Source of the DNA: Aliikangiella coralliicola
GTDB lineage: Bacteria; Pseudomonadota; Gammaproteobacteria; Enterobacterales; Kangiellaceae
DNA: 64,000 nt
Assembly: GCF_007004725.1 (NCBI RefSeq)
Contig: NZ_ML660168.1
Span: forward strand, 186,001-250,000
Direction: 5' to 3'
This document shows, in pieces, positions 29,290 through 39,086 of this stretch. A model generated the notes under the pieces. That model saw nothing but the letters and a program-made list of their open reading frames with translations, did not search any database and was not told the origin of the DNA. A program made the position numbers and the translations under genes. The stretch's first letter is position 1. Each line of letters starts with the position of its first letter.

Positions 29290-29305
29290 TTAACCATTTG
29301 GTTTA
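29290..29305. promoter_or_regulatory. ArsR operator candidate, site 2
   Basis: TTAACCATTTGGTTTA, one base different from site 1, 36 bp before the start of the divergent SRPBCC gene. The 53-bp separation is about five DNA turns, so both dimers face the same side of the helix. Confidence 0.7.
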
Positions 29306-29340
29306 CTTTTAATTCTCAAATGCTATGGAGAGACAACGAT

Positions 29341-29727
29341 ATGGCAATTCACCAGGAAGTCGTATTCGACACTAATACTAAAACCCTTTACGAAATACTC
29401 ACAAATTCTCAACAGTTTACTAATTTTTCGGGTGCACCAGCAGAAATAGGCACTAGTCCGGGTGAAAGTTTTACCGCTTTTGGCGGGATGATTACCGGTC
29501 AAACGATAGAATCTTTGCCTGGAAAAAGGTTGGTTCAAGCGTGGCGCGCCGGAAATTGGGGGGATGGGGTTTATTCGATAGTGAAATTTGACCTGGAGCC
29601 ACTAAATGACGTTCAAACCAAACTTGTTTTTGATCACACAGGCTATCCAGAAACTCACAAGGAGCATCTGGAACAAGGATGGCATGAGAGATATTGGGCG
29701 CCCATCAAAAACTACATAAAAGAGTGA
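29341..29727 (+). CDS. SRPBCC (AHSA1-like) domain protein, divergent
   Basis: About 128 residues from ATG 29341, which has GGAGAG about 10 bp upstream; ATG 29320 is in frame but has no such site. The domain is the short AHSA1 type: IHQEVVFDTNTKTLYEILTNS at the N-terminus (a helix-grip fold start), GQTIESLPGKRLVQAWRAGNW in the middle and EHLEQGWHERYWAPIKNY at the end. It is divergent from the arsR-type regulator and shares the two operators, so it is probably derepressed with the other SRPBCC gene. The ligand is unknown. Confidence 0.9.
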   Translation: MAIHQEVVFDTNTKTLYEILTNSQQFTNFSGAPAEIGTSPGESFTAFGGMITGQTIESLPGKRLVQAWRAGNWGDGVYSIVKFDLEPLNDVQTKLVFDHTGYPETHKEHLEQGWHERYWAPIKNYIKE

Positions 29728-29803
29728 GCAATATAACTCAAAAACAGGGATGTAAGCTGACTTTATCGACTTAATAAGCGCCAAAAAACTCTGGCGGCAG
29801 ACG

Positions 29804-30316
29804 CTAATACCAGTCAATTAACTCAAGCTGATTTTCGCCTTCGGCTAAGTTCATTTTGATGATCTGATTATTTTTTGCAACGGTAATCAATCGAGGTATG
29901 CCTGCTGCTGCAAACTTTTTGTAAACCGAACGGTCAGGATCCGCCGCTAACGGAACATTAATACCATGCTCATCTCGCCACGCCTTCACCGTTTCAATAG
30001 ACTCTTCTCGGGCAATTGCGATAACTTCAATTGTATCATCCTTTAAAATTTCCGATTGATTCAAAGCCTTTAATGCCCTGTTTGAATCTGAACACCAGGT
30101 CGCAAAAAGAACGACTAGTTTTCTTTTATCGGGGTTACCTAGATCAACAGTAATTCCGTTAACGTCTGTTATTTGATCAAGCGGTAATTTCTCACCAGAA
30201 ACAACGAACTCTTCGTAAGCAACTTTTTCAGTAGCATCGGTTAAAGTTTCAGTCGTCTGGCAGGCAGATAAAACGACAATACTAAATGTGATAAAAAATA
30301 ATTTAAGCGTCAACAT
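29804..30316 (-). CDS. Thioredoxin-like (TlpA/redoxin) lipoprotein
   Basis: 170 residues. A lipobox (VVLSAC) is followed by a thioredoxin-fold domain (about residues 45-165). The expected redox motif after the first strand is LVVLFATWCSDSNRAL: the first Cys is present, but the second Cys of CxxC is replaced by Ser. The cis-Pro loop is GIPRLI. It is therefore a one-Cys protein facing the periplasm, unable to form an internal disulfide by the usual site. It could act as a mixed-disulfide reductase or a peroxidase-like protein. It is alone on its strand, downstream of ilvA by 185 bp. Confidence 0.85.
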   Translation of the reverse strand: MLTLKLFFITFSIVVLSACQTTETLTDATEKVAYEEFVVSGEKLPLDQITDVNGITVDLGNPDKRKLVVLFATWCSDSNRALKALNQSEILKDDTIEVIAIAREESIETVKAWRDEHGINVPLAADPDRSVYKKFAAAGIPRLITVAKNNQIIKMNLAEGENQLELIDWY

Positions 30317-30355
30317 TCGAGTTCCCTAAAGTTTTAGCGATTGGTTTTTATTCGT

Positions 30356-30380
30356 GCCAGATTAGCAATTGCGATCTGGC
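30356..30380. terminator. Stem-loop between ilvA and the redoxin gene
   Basis: GCCAGAT (30356-30362) pairs with ATCTGGC (30374-30380), with a GCAATTGC palindrome in the loop. It lies about 120 bp after ilvA on the same strand. There is no T run, so it is a weak terminator candidate or an operator for the redoxin gene. Confidence 0.3.
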
Positions 30381-30501
30381 AAAGATTACCGCGCCACAGT
30401 ATAGATAAAAATGACGCGATAAAATACCAGCAAGATGAAAAACTACGACAAAAAATTGAAGTTGCGTGACTTTAAAACTCAGCCAACTCAATTAACGACT
30501 G

Positions 30502-32046
30502 TCAAGCGAAACGCTGTAAGAACTGTTTAAAAGCAGGATTATTTGTCTCTTCCTTAAAACTATAATTTAGTGCTTTCAAGTGCCTGAAAAAATTCAATTG
30601 CTCTTCTTCCGGCACATCAAAACCAGCTAATACCTGCCCAATCGCTGAACCATGGTTACGATAATGGAACAAAGTAATGTTCCAATCACCACCAAGCGTA
30701 TCTAGAAACTTCTCCAACGCGCCGGGATACTCAGGAAACTCAAACTGAAATAACCTTTCTTGTAACTTGACCGGGCTCTGCCCTCCTACCATATAGCGAA
30801 TATGTAACTTAGCTAATTCGTTATCTGTAAAATCTTCCACAGTGTAATGCTCTGACAGATCCGATACTAACTTAGTTAAATCACTCTCTCCATGGGTAAG
30901 TTTGACACCAACAAAAATATTAGCCTGCTTGTGATCGCCGTACCGATAATTGAATTCAGTGATCACTCTACCGCCGACGATTTGGCAAAACTTTTTAAAA
31001 CTACCTTTTTCTTCAGGAATGGTTACCGATAACACCGCTTCCTTTTTCTCGGCAAGTTCGCATCTTTCAGACACGTATCTGAGTGTATGAAAATTCATGT
31101 TAGCGCCGCTAAGAATACAAACAATTTTTTCATTGCCGACACTTGATTGCGAATAACGAATACAACCCGCTAATGACACTGCTCCCGCAGGTTCAGCAAT
31201 GACTCTTGTATGTTCAAATATTTCCTTAATTGCACCGCAAATTTCATCATTGCTCACGGTAAAAATCTGATCACAAAAGGCACGAATTAACGGGAAGTTT
31301 TCACTGCCTATTCTTTTAACCGCAACGCCATCTGCGAACAATCCAACCTGTGGCAAGTCTACAGGTTTACCAGCAGCCACTGCAGCACTCAAACACGCAG
31401 AATCTTCAGCTTCAACACCGATGATTTTTATAGAAGGTTTTAATTGTTTCAAATAAGTGGCAATGCCCGCCAATAATCCCCCGCCACCAACAGGAACAAT
31501 TACCACGTCAGCATCAGGTAGTTGTTGAAGTATTTCTTTGCCAACAGTTCCTTGACCGGCAATCACATCTTTATCATCAAACGGTGGAATAAAAACTCGA
31601 TTTTCATCTTTAGCTAACTGAATTGCGGCGCTATTCGATTCGTTAAAACTGGTACCAATCAACTTGACCTGAGCTCCCAAACGGCGAACACTTTGCACTT
31701 TTATTTCAGGAGTTGTTATTGGCATCACAATAGTTGCCTCTATCCCTAACTTTTGCGCCGATAAAGCAACACCTTGAGCATGATTACCAGCCGACGCCGC
31801 GACCACACCGCGTGCTTTTCTTTCTTCGTTCAGGTTTGCCAATCTGTTGTAGGCCCCTCGCAACTTAAAAGAATGCACCGGTTGTTGATCTTCCCGTTTC
31901 AAATAAATTTGATTATTTCGTTCTTTCGACAAACGAGAAAGGTAAGTCAACTCAGTTTCTTTGGCGACATCATAAACCGGCGCCAATAAGATTCTGCGCA
32001 AATAATCTAGTCCTGTATCTTGTTGTGAAACCGTTGCTGTTTGCAT
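30502..32046 (-). CDS. ilvA: Threonine ammonia-lyase, biosynthetic
   Basis: 514 residues from the start MQTATVSQQ, which has a GGAAG site upstream; the frame extends further to 32073. It deaminates threonine to 2-oxobutanoate, the first step to isoleucine. The catalytic domain has the PLP Lys in SFKLRGAYN, a Gly-rich phosphate loop (VPVGGGGLLAGIA) and NHAQGVA. Two ACT-like regulatory domains follow (about 335-510), expected to bind isoleucine and valine. It is the last gene of ilvGMEDA, 56 bp after ilvD. Confidence 0.97.
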   Translation of the reverse strand: MQTATVSQQDTGLDYLRRILLAPVYDVAKETELTYLSRLSKERNNQIYLKREDQQPVHSFKLRGAYNRLANLNEERKARGVVAASAGNHAQGVALSAQKLGIEATIVMPITTPEIKVQSVRRLGAQVKLIGTSFNESNSAAIQLAKDENRVFIPPFDDKDVIAGQGTVGKEILQQLPDADVVIVPVGGGGLLAGIATYLKQLKPSIKIIGVEAEDSACLSAAVAAGKPVDLPQVGLFADGVAVKRIGSENFPLIRAFCDQIFTVSNDEICGAIKEIFEHTRVIAEPAGAVSLAGCIRYSQSSVGNEKIVCILSGANMNFHTLRYVSERCELAEKKEAVLSVTIPEEKGSFKKFCQIVGGRVITEFNYRYGDHKQANIFVGVKLTHGESDLTKLVSDLSEHYTVEDFTDNELAKLHIRYMVGGQSPVKLQERLFQFEFPEYPGALEKFLDTLGGDWNITLFHYRNHGSAIGQVLAGFDVPEEEQLNFFRHLKALNYSFKEETNNPAFKQFLQRFA

Positions 32047-32102
32047 TGATGATGCTTCCTTAAACCTGCTCAAGCGTTACCAATCAATTGATTGAGCAAA
32101 AA

Positions 32103-33944
32103 CTATTTTAATTGACTTAAATCGCGAACCGCTCCCAGATCAGCACTCGTTGCCAACATCGCATAGGCTTTCAATGCTGCTGAAACTTTTCTGGCTCGTT
32201 CAATTTTCGGTTGCCACCCTTGTTGATCACGTACAACTTTACGTTGAGCGAGAACTTCATCAGTTACTTTTAATTCGATTTTTCGTGAAGGAATATCAAT
32301 CTCGATCAAATCGCCTTCTTCAACTAAACCGATGACGCCATGACTTGCTGCTTCAGGTGAAACATGACCAATCGATAATCCTGACGTCCCGCCTGAGAAA
32401 CGTCCGTCGGTAATCAAAGCGCATTTTTCCCCGAGTCCTTTTCCTTTTAAATAACTGGTCGGATACAACATTTCTTGCATACCCGGACCACCTTTAGGGC
32501 CTTCATAACGGATAACAACAACATCGCCCGGATTAATCTGGTCTCCGACAATAGCGTCAACGGCCGCGTCCTGGCTCTCAAATACTCTTGCGGGGCCTTC
32601 AAAAGTTAAGCAGCTGTCGGCCACGCCTGCGGTCTTGACGATACAGCCGTTTTCCGCCAGGTTTCCTTTCAATATCGCCAAGCCACCGTCTTTGCGGTAC
32701 GCATTTTCAAATGACCGAATACAGCCATTGCTTCGATCATCGTCCAAAGTGTCATAGCGACAAGATTGTCCCATGGCTTTCGTTGTTCGAATACCTGCGG
32801 GTCCAGCTCGAAAAAAATCTTTAACTGATTTGTCTTCGGTGGTTTTCACATCCCACTTAGCTAATGTATCCGACAGTGTGCCTTCGGCAACATGCAGACA
32901 ATCCATATGCAATAGATTTGCTCTTGCCAGTTCGCCAAGGATACCGGCAACGCCACCTGCTCGGTGCACATCTTCCATATGATATTGATTACCGGATGGA
33001 GCCACTTTACATAAGTGGGGAACCTCTCGAGACAAACGATCAATGTCGCTCATATCAAAATCAACCCCAGCCTCTTGCGCAGCTGCAAGTAAATGGAGAA
33101 CGGTATTAGTTGACCCGCCCATGGCAATATCCAGTACCATCGCATTTTCAAAAGCTGCTTTGTTTGCAATTGATCGAGGCAACACAGAATCATCATTTTG
33201 CTGATAATATTTTTGGCAAAGCTCAACAATTTTTCGCCCTGCTGTTTCAAACAATGAACGACGGTCGGCATGAGTAGCAAGCATGCTTCCATTTCCTGGT
33301 AACGCCAGTCCCAATGCTTCAGTCAAACAGTTCATCGAATTCGCGGTAAACATGCCCGAGCAAGAACCACAAGTTGGACAAGCTGATTCTTCAACTTCCT
33401 TAACTTGTTCATCAGAAGTATCGTCATTGACAGCTTGTACCATTGCATCGACCAAATCGAGTTTGATAATTTGATCAGACAAGGATGTTTTGCCTGCTTC
33501 CATTGGGCCGCCAGATACAAAAATCACTGGAATATTAAGACGCAAAGCAGCCATCAACATTCCCGGGGTAATTTTGTCACAGTTGGAAATACATACCATC
33601 GCGTCGGCACAATGCGCATTAACCATATACTCAACTGAATCAGCGATCAGATCTCTGGAAGGCAAACTATAGAGCATTCCATCATGACCCATCGCGATCC
33701 CGTCATCGATTGCAATGGTATTAAACTCTTTAGCCACACCGCCGGCTTGTTTGATTTGTTCTGCAACTAACTCGCCGATAGGTGCTAAATGCACATGACC
33801 AGGAACAAATTGAGTATAGGAGTTGACTACCGCAATAATCGGTTTACCAAAGTCAGACTCTTTCATACCGGTTGCGCGCCACAATGCACGCGCACCGGCC
33901 ATTCTTCTACCTTGAGTACTGGTCGCCGAACGTAACTTAGGCAT
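32103..33944 (-). CDS. ilvD: Dihydroxy-acid dehydratase
   Basis: 613 residues from [17 protein letters not shown], the standard N-terminus; a start at 33959 is less likely. It dehydrates dihydroxy acids in valine and isoleucine synthesis and carries an iron-sulfur cluster. The Cys ligands are in [11 protein letters not shown] and [18 protein letters not shown]. Its start overlaps the end of ilvE by 8 bp, so the two are coupled. Confidence 0.98.
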   Translation of the reverse strand: MPKLRSATSTQGRRMAGARALWRATGMKESDFGKPIIAVVNSYTQFVPGHVHLAPIGELVAEQIKQAGGVAKEFNTIAIDDGIAMGHDGMLYSLPSRDLIADSVEYMVNAHCADAMVCISNCDKITPGMLMAALRLNIPVIFVSGGPMEAGKTSLSDQIIKLDLVDAMVQAVNDDTSDEQVKEVEESACPTCGSCSGMFTANSMNCLTEALGLALPGNGSMLATHADRRSLFETAGRKIVELCQKYYQQNDDSVLPRSIANKAAFENAMVLDIAMGGSTNTVLHLLAAAQEAGVDFDMSDIDRLSREVPHLCKVAPSGNQYHMEDVHRAGGVAGILGELARANLLHMDCLHVAEGTLSDTLAKWDVKTTEDKSVKDFFRAGPAGIRTTKAMGQSCRYDTLDDDRSNGCIRSFENAYRKDGGLAILKGNLAENGCIVKTAGVADSCLTFEGPARVFESQDAAVDAIVGDQINPGDVVVIRYEGPKGGPGMQEMLYPTSYLKGKGLGEKCALITDGRFSGGTSGLSIGHVSPEAASHGVIGLVEEGDLIEIDIPSRKIELKVTDEVLAQRKVVRDQQGWQPKIERARKVSAALKAYAMLATSADLGAVRDLSQLK

Positions 33945-34905
33945 GTGCAACCTCAGCAAGTTTTTGAGTATTATTTTCGGTTTGATTAACCGGCTCTAAC
34001 CATCCCCATTCGTCGGTAGTCGAACCGTCAAATAAACCAAAGAAAGCATTTTGCAATGACTCGGTTATCGGTCCGCGCTTGCCGTTACCAACATGAATTT
34101 GATCAACGCTTCTTACAGGAACAATTTCCGCTGCTGTACCAGTCATAAATATTTCGTCAGCAAGGTACAATGCTTCACGCGCGATTAATTCTTCGCGAAC
34201 TTCGTACCCATGTTGTTTCGCAAACTGGATAACAGTATCGCGAGTAATGCCCGGCAATATACAGCCCGATAGTGGCGGCGTGTAGATAACATTATTTCTG
34301 ATAACGAACAGATTTTCTCCCGCCCCCTCGCTGATCATGCCATTAACGTCCATTGCGATACCTTCATGATACCCATGGCGTTTTGCTTCCATAGAAATTA
34401 ACTGCGAACTCAGATAGTTTCCACCAGCTTTGGCACCTGCAGGCATGGTGTTAGGTGCTAGTCGATTCCAAGATGAAACACAAACATCAACACCGTTTGC
34501 TAAACCATCTTCACCCAGATAAGCTCCCCACTCAAATGCAGCAACAGCAACTTCAACCGGAACTCTTGGCGGAGTAAGCCCCAAACCAACATTGCCGTAA
34601 AAAGCAATCGGTCTTAAATAAGCGCTACTCAATCCGTTTAGAGATACTGCCTGTTTACAAGCCTGACTGATTTCCTCATGTTCAAAGGGAATGTCCATGC
34701 GATAGATTTTGGCCGAATCAAATAAGCGTTGTACATGATCAGTAAGGCGAAAAACTTGAGGACCATCTGGCGTATCGTAAACTCTGACACCTTCAAAGAC
34801 AGAAGAGCCATAGTGGATAGCGTGAGTTAATACATGTACCTGAGCCTGATGCCAGGGAACCATTTTGCCGTTAAACCAAATCAATTCGGGAGTGCTGCTC
34901 GCCAT
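33937..34905 (-). CDS. ilvE: Branched-chain amino acid aminotransferase
   Basis: 322 residues, fold type IV PLP enzyme. It makes the last transamination to valine, isoleucine and leucine. Family marks are [18 protein letters not shown], the PLP Lys region [13 protein letters not shown], and [23 protein letters not shown], described here by its ends. ATG 34905 has GAGGA upstream. It lies between ilvM and ilvD in the classical order. Confidence 0.97.
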   Translation of the reverse strand: MASSTPELIWFNGKMVPWHQAQVHVLTHAIHYGSSVFEGVRVYDTPDGPQVFRLTDHVQRLFDSAKIYRMDIPFEHEEISQACKQAVSLNGLSSAYLRPIAFYGNVGLGLTPPRVPVEVAVAAFEWGAYLGEDGLANGVDVCVSSWNRLAPNTMPAGAKAGGNYLSSQLISMEAKRHGYHEGIAMDVNGMISEGAGENLFVIRNNVIYTPPLSGCILPGITRDTVIQFAKQHGYEVREELIAREALYLADEIFMTGTAAEIVPVRSVDQIHVGNGKRGPITESLQNAFFGLFDGSTTDEWGWLEPVNQTENNTQKLAEVAHA

Positions 34906-34952
34906 TAGTTAATCCTCAATTTTTACAACTTAAAATAAAACTTACTACTTAC

Positions 34953-35213
34953 CTATGAAATATGTGCTCTTGCTGCCTGTGCCTGCTCGACATAAACCTG
35001 GTTAATGTCGACAAGTTTCATCAGTTGGTTTTCTAACAAATGAATCGGCCGTTTACTTTTAACACTAACCTGAATATCCAACGCCTGATCTTGCGGTAGA
35101 ATATTCATTGAAATTCTATCGACTTTAAATCCTCTAAACCTCACAACTCTGAGCAACTGCTCTAAGGTAGTCGGTTGATTATTGGCTTTAATTTTTATTA
35201 AGTGTTGTTGCAT
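34953..35213 (-). CDS. ilvM: Acetolactate synthase II small subunit
   Basis: 86 residues with an ACT-like fold (about 1-80), the length of IlvM. The pattern LEQLLRVVRFRGFKVDRISM and the long charged end fit the family. It starts 3 bp after the stop of ilvG, with the site AGGA inside the overlap zone, so it is made together with the catalytic subunit. Confidence 0.92.
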   Translation of the reverse strand: MQQHLIKIKANNQPTTLEQLLRVVRFRGFKVDRISMNILPQDQALDIQVSVKSKRPIHLLENQLMKLVDINQVYVEQAQAARAHIS

Positions 35214-35216
35214 TTC

Positions 35217-36884
35217 CTATCCCTCCAGCATCGCTTGATTTGCTGTGTTTGGCGGCACTAACGGCCATACGTTTTGGTCTTCATTTATTCTGACATGTAA
35301 CAGGTAAGCCTTTTTTGAATTAAGCATTTTTTCGAGTGCTCCCGCTACCTGCTTTGGTTCTGTAATTGTTTCTGCTTCGATATCAAAAGCGCTTGCTAAT
35401 CGCACAAAATCGGGGTTGTCTGAAAGATCAGTTTCGCTAAATCGTTGATCAAAAAATAACGATTGCCACTGTCTGACCATGCCGAGTTTAGTGTTATCAA
35501 TCAGTAAAATTTTAAGCGGTAAGCCAAAGCGTTTTATAGTTCCCATTTCCTGTACGTTCATCATGAATGAGCCATCACCGCTAACCGCAATGACACAATC
35601 ATTCGGACGTGATAATTGAGCGCCGATTGCTGCAGGTAAACCAAAACCCATAGTGCCCAGCGCACCACTAGTTAACAAATTTTTAGGCTCGCCAAAACTC
35701 ATATGCTGCGCAACCCACATTTGGTGTTGGCCCACATCAGTCGTCACAACTGCATCGCTCGGCATCATTTGGCTTAATTGGTTTAGCATTGAGGTTGGAT
35801 CAATATCACCAGTCGAATTATCACGATTGTCCAAATACTTAAAACCGAAATCACGAGACATTTCCTGGCAGTGATTTCGCCATGCTTCAATATCTAACAA
35901 GTTACTATCTAACGCGTTTAATAGTTTTGGTAGACTATGTTTAAAATCACCAAGAACCGTTACGTCTGCGCTGCGTAATTTGTTCACCTCTGCCTTATCC
36001 ACGTCCAGGTGTATTACCTTGGCGTGTGGCGCAAACTCCGCCAATTTACCGGTTACCCGGTCATCAAATCGCGCGCCAACTGCCATTAATAAATCACACT
36101 CCTGAACAGCCAGGTTGGAAGCTTTTGTTCCGTGCATCCCTATCATTCCAAGGTAAGCACTGTCATTCGGATCCGCCGCACCTAAACCTTTTAATGTCGA
36201 TACACTTGGCATCCCTGTTTTATTGGCGAACATTCTTAGCTCACTAACGGCATTTCCCAACGAAACTCCGCCCCCGACATAAAGCATTGGTTTTTTTGCT
36301 TGATGCAACAAACTCACTGCACCTTGTATTGATTCATCATTAGCTTTTCCAAGATCATTAGTTCCCACCAACATCGGTTTCGAAGTCACTTGCGCCAATT
36401 GAATATCTTTTGGAATATCGACGATTACTGCACCTGGGCGACCACTGGAAGCAATTTCAAATGCTTTGTGCAATGTCGACTCTAGCTCTTCTACGTCAGT
36501 CACCTGAAACGCATGCTTAGTCACCGCTAATGATAATCCTAATACATCAATTTCCTGGAAAGCATCGGTTCCCATTAAATGCGAAGTCACTTGCCCGGTG
36601 ATTGCGACAACGGGTACAGAATCCGCCGTAGCATCTGCCAGACCAGTGATTAAATTTGTTACACCGGGACCGGAAGTCGCAAAACAAACACCAACTTTAC
36701 CGCTCGCTTTTGAATAACCTAAAGCTGAAAATGCAGCGCCTTGTTCGTGACGGCACAGGTAGTGCTTCACCTCACTGTCAACCAACGCATCGTACAACGG
36801 CATAATGGCACCGCCTGGATAACCGAAAACAGTGTCAACACCATGGCGGGTAAGCACTTCCAAAGTCAGCTTGGATCCATTCAT
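35217..36884 (-). CDS. ilvG: Acetolactate synthase II large subunit
   Basis: 555 residues, a thiamine-diphosphate enzyme that makes acetolactate or acetohydroxybutanoate. The activating Glu is in [19 protein letters not shown], and the cofactor motif is [21 protein letters not shown], cited by its GDGSF...N core. A Trp-region [22 protein letters not shown] is also typical. The frame is intact. ATG 36884 has AAGGAAG at 7 bp spacing. It is the first gene after the attenuator. Confidence 0.97.
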   Translation of the reverse strand: MNGSKLTLEVLTRHGVDTVFGYPGGAIMPLYDALVDSEVKHYLCRHEQGAAFSALGYSKASGKVGVCFATSGPGVTNLITGLADATADSVPVVAITGQVTSHLMGTDAFQEIDVLGLSLAVTKHAFQVTDVEELESTLHKAFEIASSGRPGAVIVDIPKDIQLAQVTSKPMLVGTNDLGKANDESIQGAVSLLHQAKKPMLYVGGGVSLGNAVSELRMFANKTGMPSVSTLKGLGAADPNDSAYLGMIGMHGTKASNLAVQECDLLMAVGARFDDRVTGKLAEFAPHAKVIHLDVDKAEVNKLRSADVTVLGDFKHSLPKLLNALDSNLLDIEAWRNHCQEMSRDFGFKYLDNRDNSTGDIDPTSMLNQLSQMMPSDAVVTTDVGQHQMWVAQHMSFGEPKNLLTSGALGTMGFGLPAAIGAQLSRPNDCVIAVSGDGSFMMNVQEMGTIKRFGLPLKILLIDNTKLGMVRQWQSLFFDQRFSETDLSDNPDFVRLASAFDIEAETITEPKQVAGALEKMLNSKKAYLLHVRINEDQNVWPLVPPNTANQAMLEG

Positions 36885-36975
36885 CGACAGAGCTTCCTTT
36901 TAGCAAGTAGTAGTGTTTTAACCTTGTTTGATTTGCGCATTTTTTTCTCTTTAAAAAATATTTATCCCTGATAAC

Positions 36976-37010
36976 AAAAAACCCCCGGTTCTTTCGAAGC
37001 GGGGGTTTTT
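36976..37010 (-). terminator. ilv attenuator terminator
   Basis: On the minus strand a stem made of ACCCCCG (37006-37000) and CGGGGGT (36987-36981) is followed by a run of T (A run at 36976-36981 on plus). It lies after the leader ORF and before ilvG. One arm can pair instead with the leader RNA at 37047-37053 (see the antiterminator). Confidence 0.92.
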
Positions 37011-37027
37011 GAATCTAGTGTTTGTTT

Positions 37028-37117
37028 TTAATCAGACAATAGCTTCCCCCCGCGGGAAATAATAATCACCACGACGAGAATGAGAATGTTGTTTAATATT
37101 GACTGAGTGTTTCGCAT
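37028..37117 (-). CDS. ilvL: ilv operon leader peptide
   Basis: A 29-residue ORF on the minus strand, MRNTQSILNN then ILILVVVIII then SRGGKLLSD. Ten consecutive branched-chain codons (residues 11-20) stand just before a GC-rich hairpin and the terminator, as in the classical ilvGMEDA leader. Six Ile, five Leu and three Val occur in total. It resembles the Escherichia IlvL core VVVIII. No strong ribosome-binding site is seen (AGAAA only), and an in-frame TAG eight codons upstream excludes a longer ATG form. Stalling here when charged Ile, Val or Leu tRNA is scarce should favour transcription of ilvG. Confidence 0.88.
   Translation of the reverse strand: MRNTQSILNNILILVVVIIISRGGKLLSD
37044..37058 (-). 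promoter_or_regulatory. ilv leader pause hairpin and antiterminator arm
   Basis: In the leader RNA, TTCCC pairs with GGGAA around GCGGG (37058 to 37044). The segment GCGGGGG (37053-37047) is also complementary to CCCCCGC (37005-36999) in the left arm of the terminator. The two pairings exclude each other, giving the alternative folds needed for attenuation. Confidence 0.75.
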
Positions 37118-37579
37118 TTTTAATTTCTGATTAATTTTCTAATTTAAATTCTGTCTTATTTAGTCTTGATTGATAAATCAATTTTGGCACTCGTCAGAGA
37201 ATTTCAAAGACAATGTGCTTCGCTCATGTGCGTATAAGTATCATAGTAAATTGTTAATATACAAATAATTTTTAATCACTCTTCCGTTTAAAGTAATACG
37301 CAATATGCAATCGCCTATTTAAAACTGGCATAAACTGAGCGAGAAAAAATCTGATTATTCTTTAAAAACAATAAGATAAAAAGATCATTTTAAATTCTAC
37401 GGTGAACAAAAATGCGCATCAACCTTCTAACTAACTTTTAGTTATATAGCACAATGCCAGCCAATTTTACGCTACGGAAATGGGCCTTGCATAAGCAATA
37501 TAGTATTCCAGATCGCCCTCTGAACCAATCACGAAGACAATATAGCGATACTAAATCTCACCCCAAAGTCCAGCTAAAA
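37118..37579. other. Intergenic region with the ilv promoter
   Basis: About 460 AT-rich bases between the ilv leader and the end of the acyltransferase gene. The ilv promoter must lie near 37130-37260 on the minus strand, but I could not place the -10 and -35 boxes with confidence. A 91-residue frame at 37454 on the plus strand runs into the acyltransferase gene and is not a gene. Confidence 0.5.
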
Positions 37580-38770
37580 TCAGCGCTTGGTGACATTCCT
37601 TTCCGGCGCTTCGTCATAAGGAACATTCCTAAACAACTGCCTGATGAAGTAATTAACAACGGGTACTCTGTGTCTGGCCCAAACATAGGCTTCAACAGGT
37701 TTTGCGCCGAGATTAGCTTTAGGTTCTAACGCTGTACGCCCAAAAGAAATTGTTCGGCATCCCATTTCCAGGGCACACTCAATCACAAGTTGGAGTAATC
37801 GAAAATAGACTGGCATGCGACCATTTGCCTCATAATCAACACCAACGTAATAAGCAATCGCCTGATTGCCATCTTTGATGACAGTCACAAAACCAGCCAA
37901 ATGCTCATCGGAAGTGATTCCATAACAGTTGAAGTTTTCCTGTAAGTTTCGTGCCATTCCCAAAAAATACCCCTTGGGCAATGTGGCAAGACGTGTGTTT
38001 GATTTGTTTTCAACATTTAAGTACAACTGGTGAAGCTTAGTATCAAGCGCTTCTGTGAGCTGCAGTTTTTCGCATCGATAGCCTTCAGACTCGATAGCCT
38101 TTTTTATTTTTTTAACTCGAGCTCGGTACTTCGACGTTAGCAAAGCGAGATAAGCATCAAAAGTGTTAACATCTTCTGGCAGCGTTAAAATCATGTCGGG
38201 ATCTGTTTTAATTCGCCGATAACTATAACGCTCGACTATTTCCGACGTTTCAAGATAATCACCTTTAATATCTTTAATCATCACAAAATCAATAGTGCCA
38301 TTAAGTTGTTCGCCACGCCGAATTTTATATAAAGCCTCGGCAACAATTCTCCAACCATCCTGTTCTGCAACATTTTTATCAAAAGCGATACCGTGCAAAC
38401 CGCTCGACACCAGATTTCCACATACAAGTATCCTTTCGCGAAAATTTTCTGCCACTTTATTTTTTATTCGATTATCTGTTCGCGTGAAATTTGTCCCACT
38501 AATTTCTGCAATCTGGCAGGCAATTACAACGACCGGCTTATCATTATCATAGGCGATAACGTAGCGTTGCTGCGTATTTTCTGGAGAATAAGCTTCGATA
38601 GTTTCCAGGTACCCAGTACCAAGAAAAATACTGCCCTGAGATGCCACAGTTTGCCAATCATTAGCATTGAGAAATCGAATACTGTCGGCAATAACAAAAC
38701 GATAACCAAGCGGCGTATGGCGTTCTTGATGCCTTTTTACTTTATCTTTTAATCGACTAATTACTTTCAT
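37580..38770 (-). CDS. GNAT-like N-acyltransferase (BioF2/FemAB-type)
   Basis: 396 residues with the double GNAT-like fold of the BioF2-like acyltransferase group, which includes FemAB-type enzymes. Evidence is DVNTFDAYLALLTSKYRARVKKIKKAIESEGY in the middle (a helical substrate segment), and FVTVIKDGNQAIAYYVGVDYEANGRMPVYFRLLQLVIECALEMGCRTISFGRTALEPK near the end, here cited as regions about 195-225 and 285-350. The last part carries the usual GRTALEPKANLGA motif. It likely transfers an acyl or aminoacyl group to an unknown acceptor. It stands alone, with its start (AGG site) divergent from the metallo-hydrolase. Confidence 0.8.
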   Translation of the reverse strand: MKVISRLKDKVKRHQERHTPLGYRFVIADSIRFLNANDWQTVASQGSIFLGTGYLETIEAYSPENTQQRYVIAYDNDKPVVVIACQIAEISGTNFTRTDNRIKNKVAENFRERILVCGNLVSSGLHGIAFDKNVAEQDGWRIVAEALYKIRRGEQLNGTIDFVMIKDIKGDYLETSEIVERYSYRRIKTDPDMILTLPEDVNTFDAYLALLTSKYRARVKKIKKAIESEGYRCEKLQLTEALDTKLHQLYLNVENKSNTRLATLPKGYFLGMARNLQENFNCYGITSDEHLAGFVTVIKDGNQAIAYYVGVDYEANGRMPVYFRLLQLVIECALEMGCRTISFGRTALEPKANLGAKPVEAYVWARHRVPVVNYFIRQLFRNVPYDEAPERNVTKR

Positions 38771-39086
38771 TGAGCAACCTGTTTTACTTTATTTGAATAT
38801 CGGTTTGACCAGGAAAATCATCAAAATATCAATTTGGTAACGCTTCAACAGCATAAATAAAGTTATTCCTGATGTATATGGTTACGACATTCTTACTAAC
38901 AATTAGGGTTATTTATATCAATACATCCTTTAATAAAACACTGCCAGTCGCAAATAGCTTCCAAATTGTGAGTACGCAAGAAACTATAGAACTCAAAAAA
39001 ATAGAAAAGTTGAATTATTCATTCTGTACTTGGCTATTTGCTTTCTATGCCATAAAGTAAAGTTAAACAAAAAAGGTTTGTCGATT
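38771..39086. other. Divergent promoter region
   Basis: About 316 AT-rich bases between divergent genes for the acyltransferase and the metallo-hydrolase. A 62-codon frame at 38872 has no ribosome-binding site and an odd composition, so I did not call it. No clear repeats or RNA. Confidence 0.45.

Noticed and set aside
29770-29795. CGCCA/TGGCG hairpin after the second SRPBCC gene, considered as a terminator
   Set aside because: The T or A run is in the loop and not after the stem, so it does not fit an intrinsic terminator on either strand.
37454-37729. 91-codon frame on the plus strand
   Set aside because: Half of it is antisense to the conserved C-terminus of the acyltransferase.
38872-39060. 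62-codon frame between the acyltransferase and metallo-hydrolase genes
   Set aside because: No ribosome-binding site and no recognisable motif; chance frame in AT-rich DNA.
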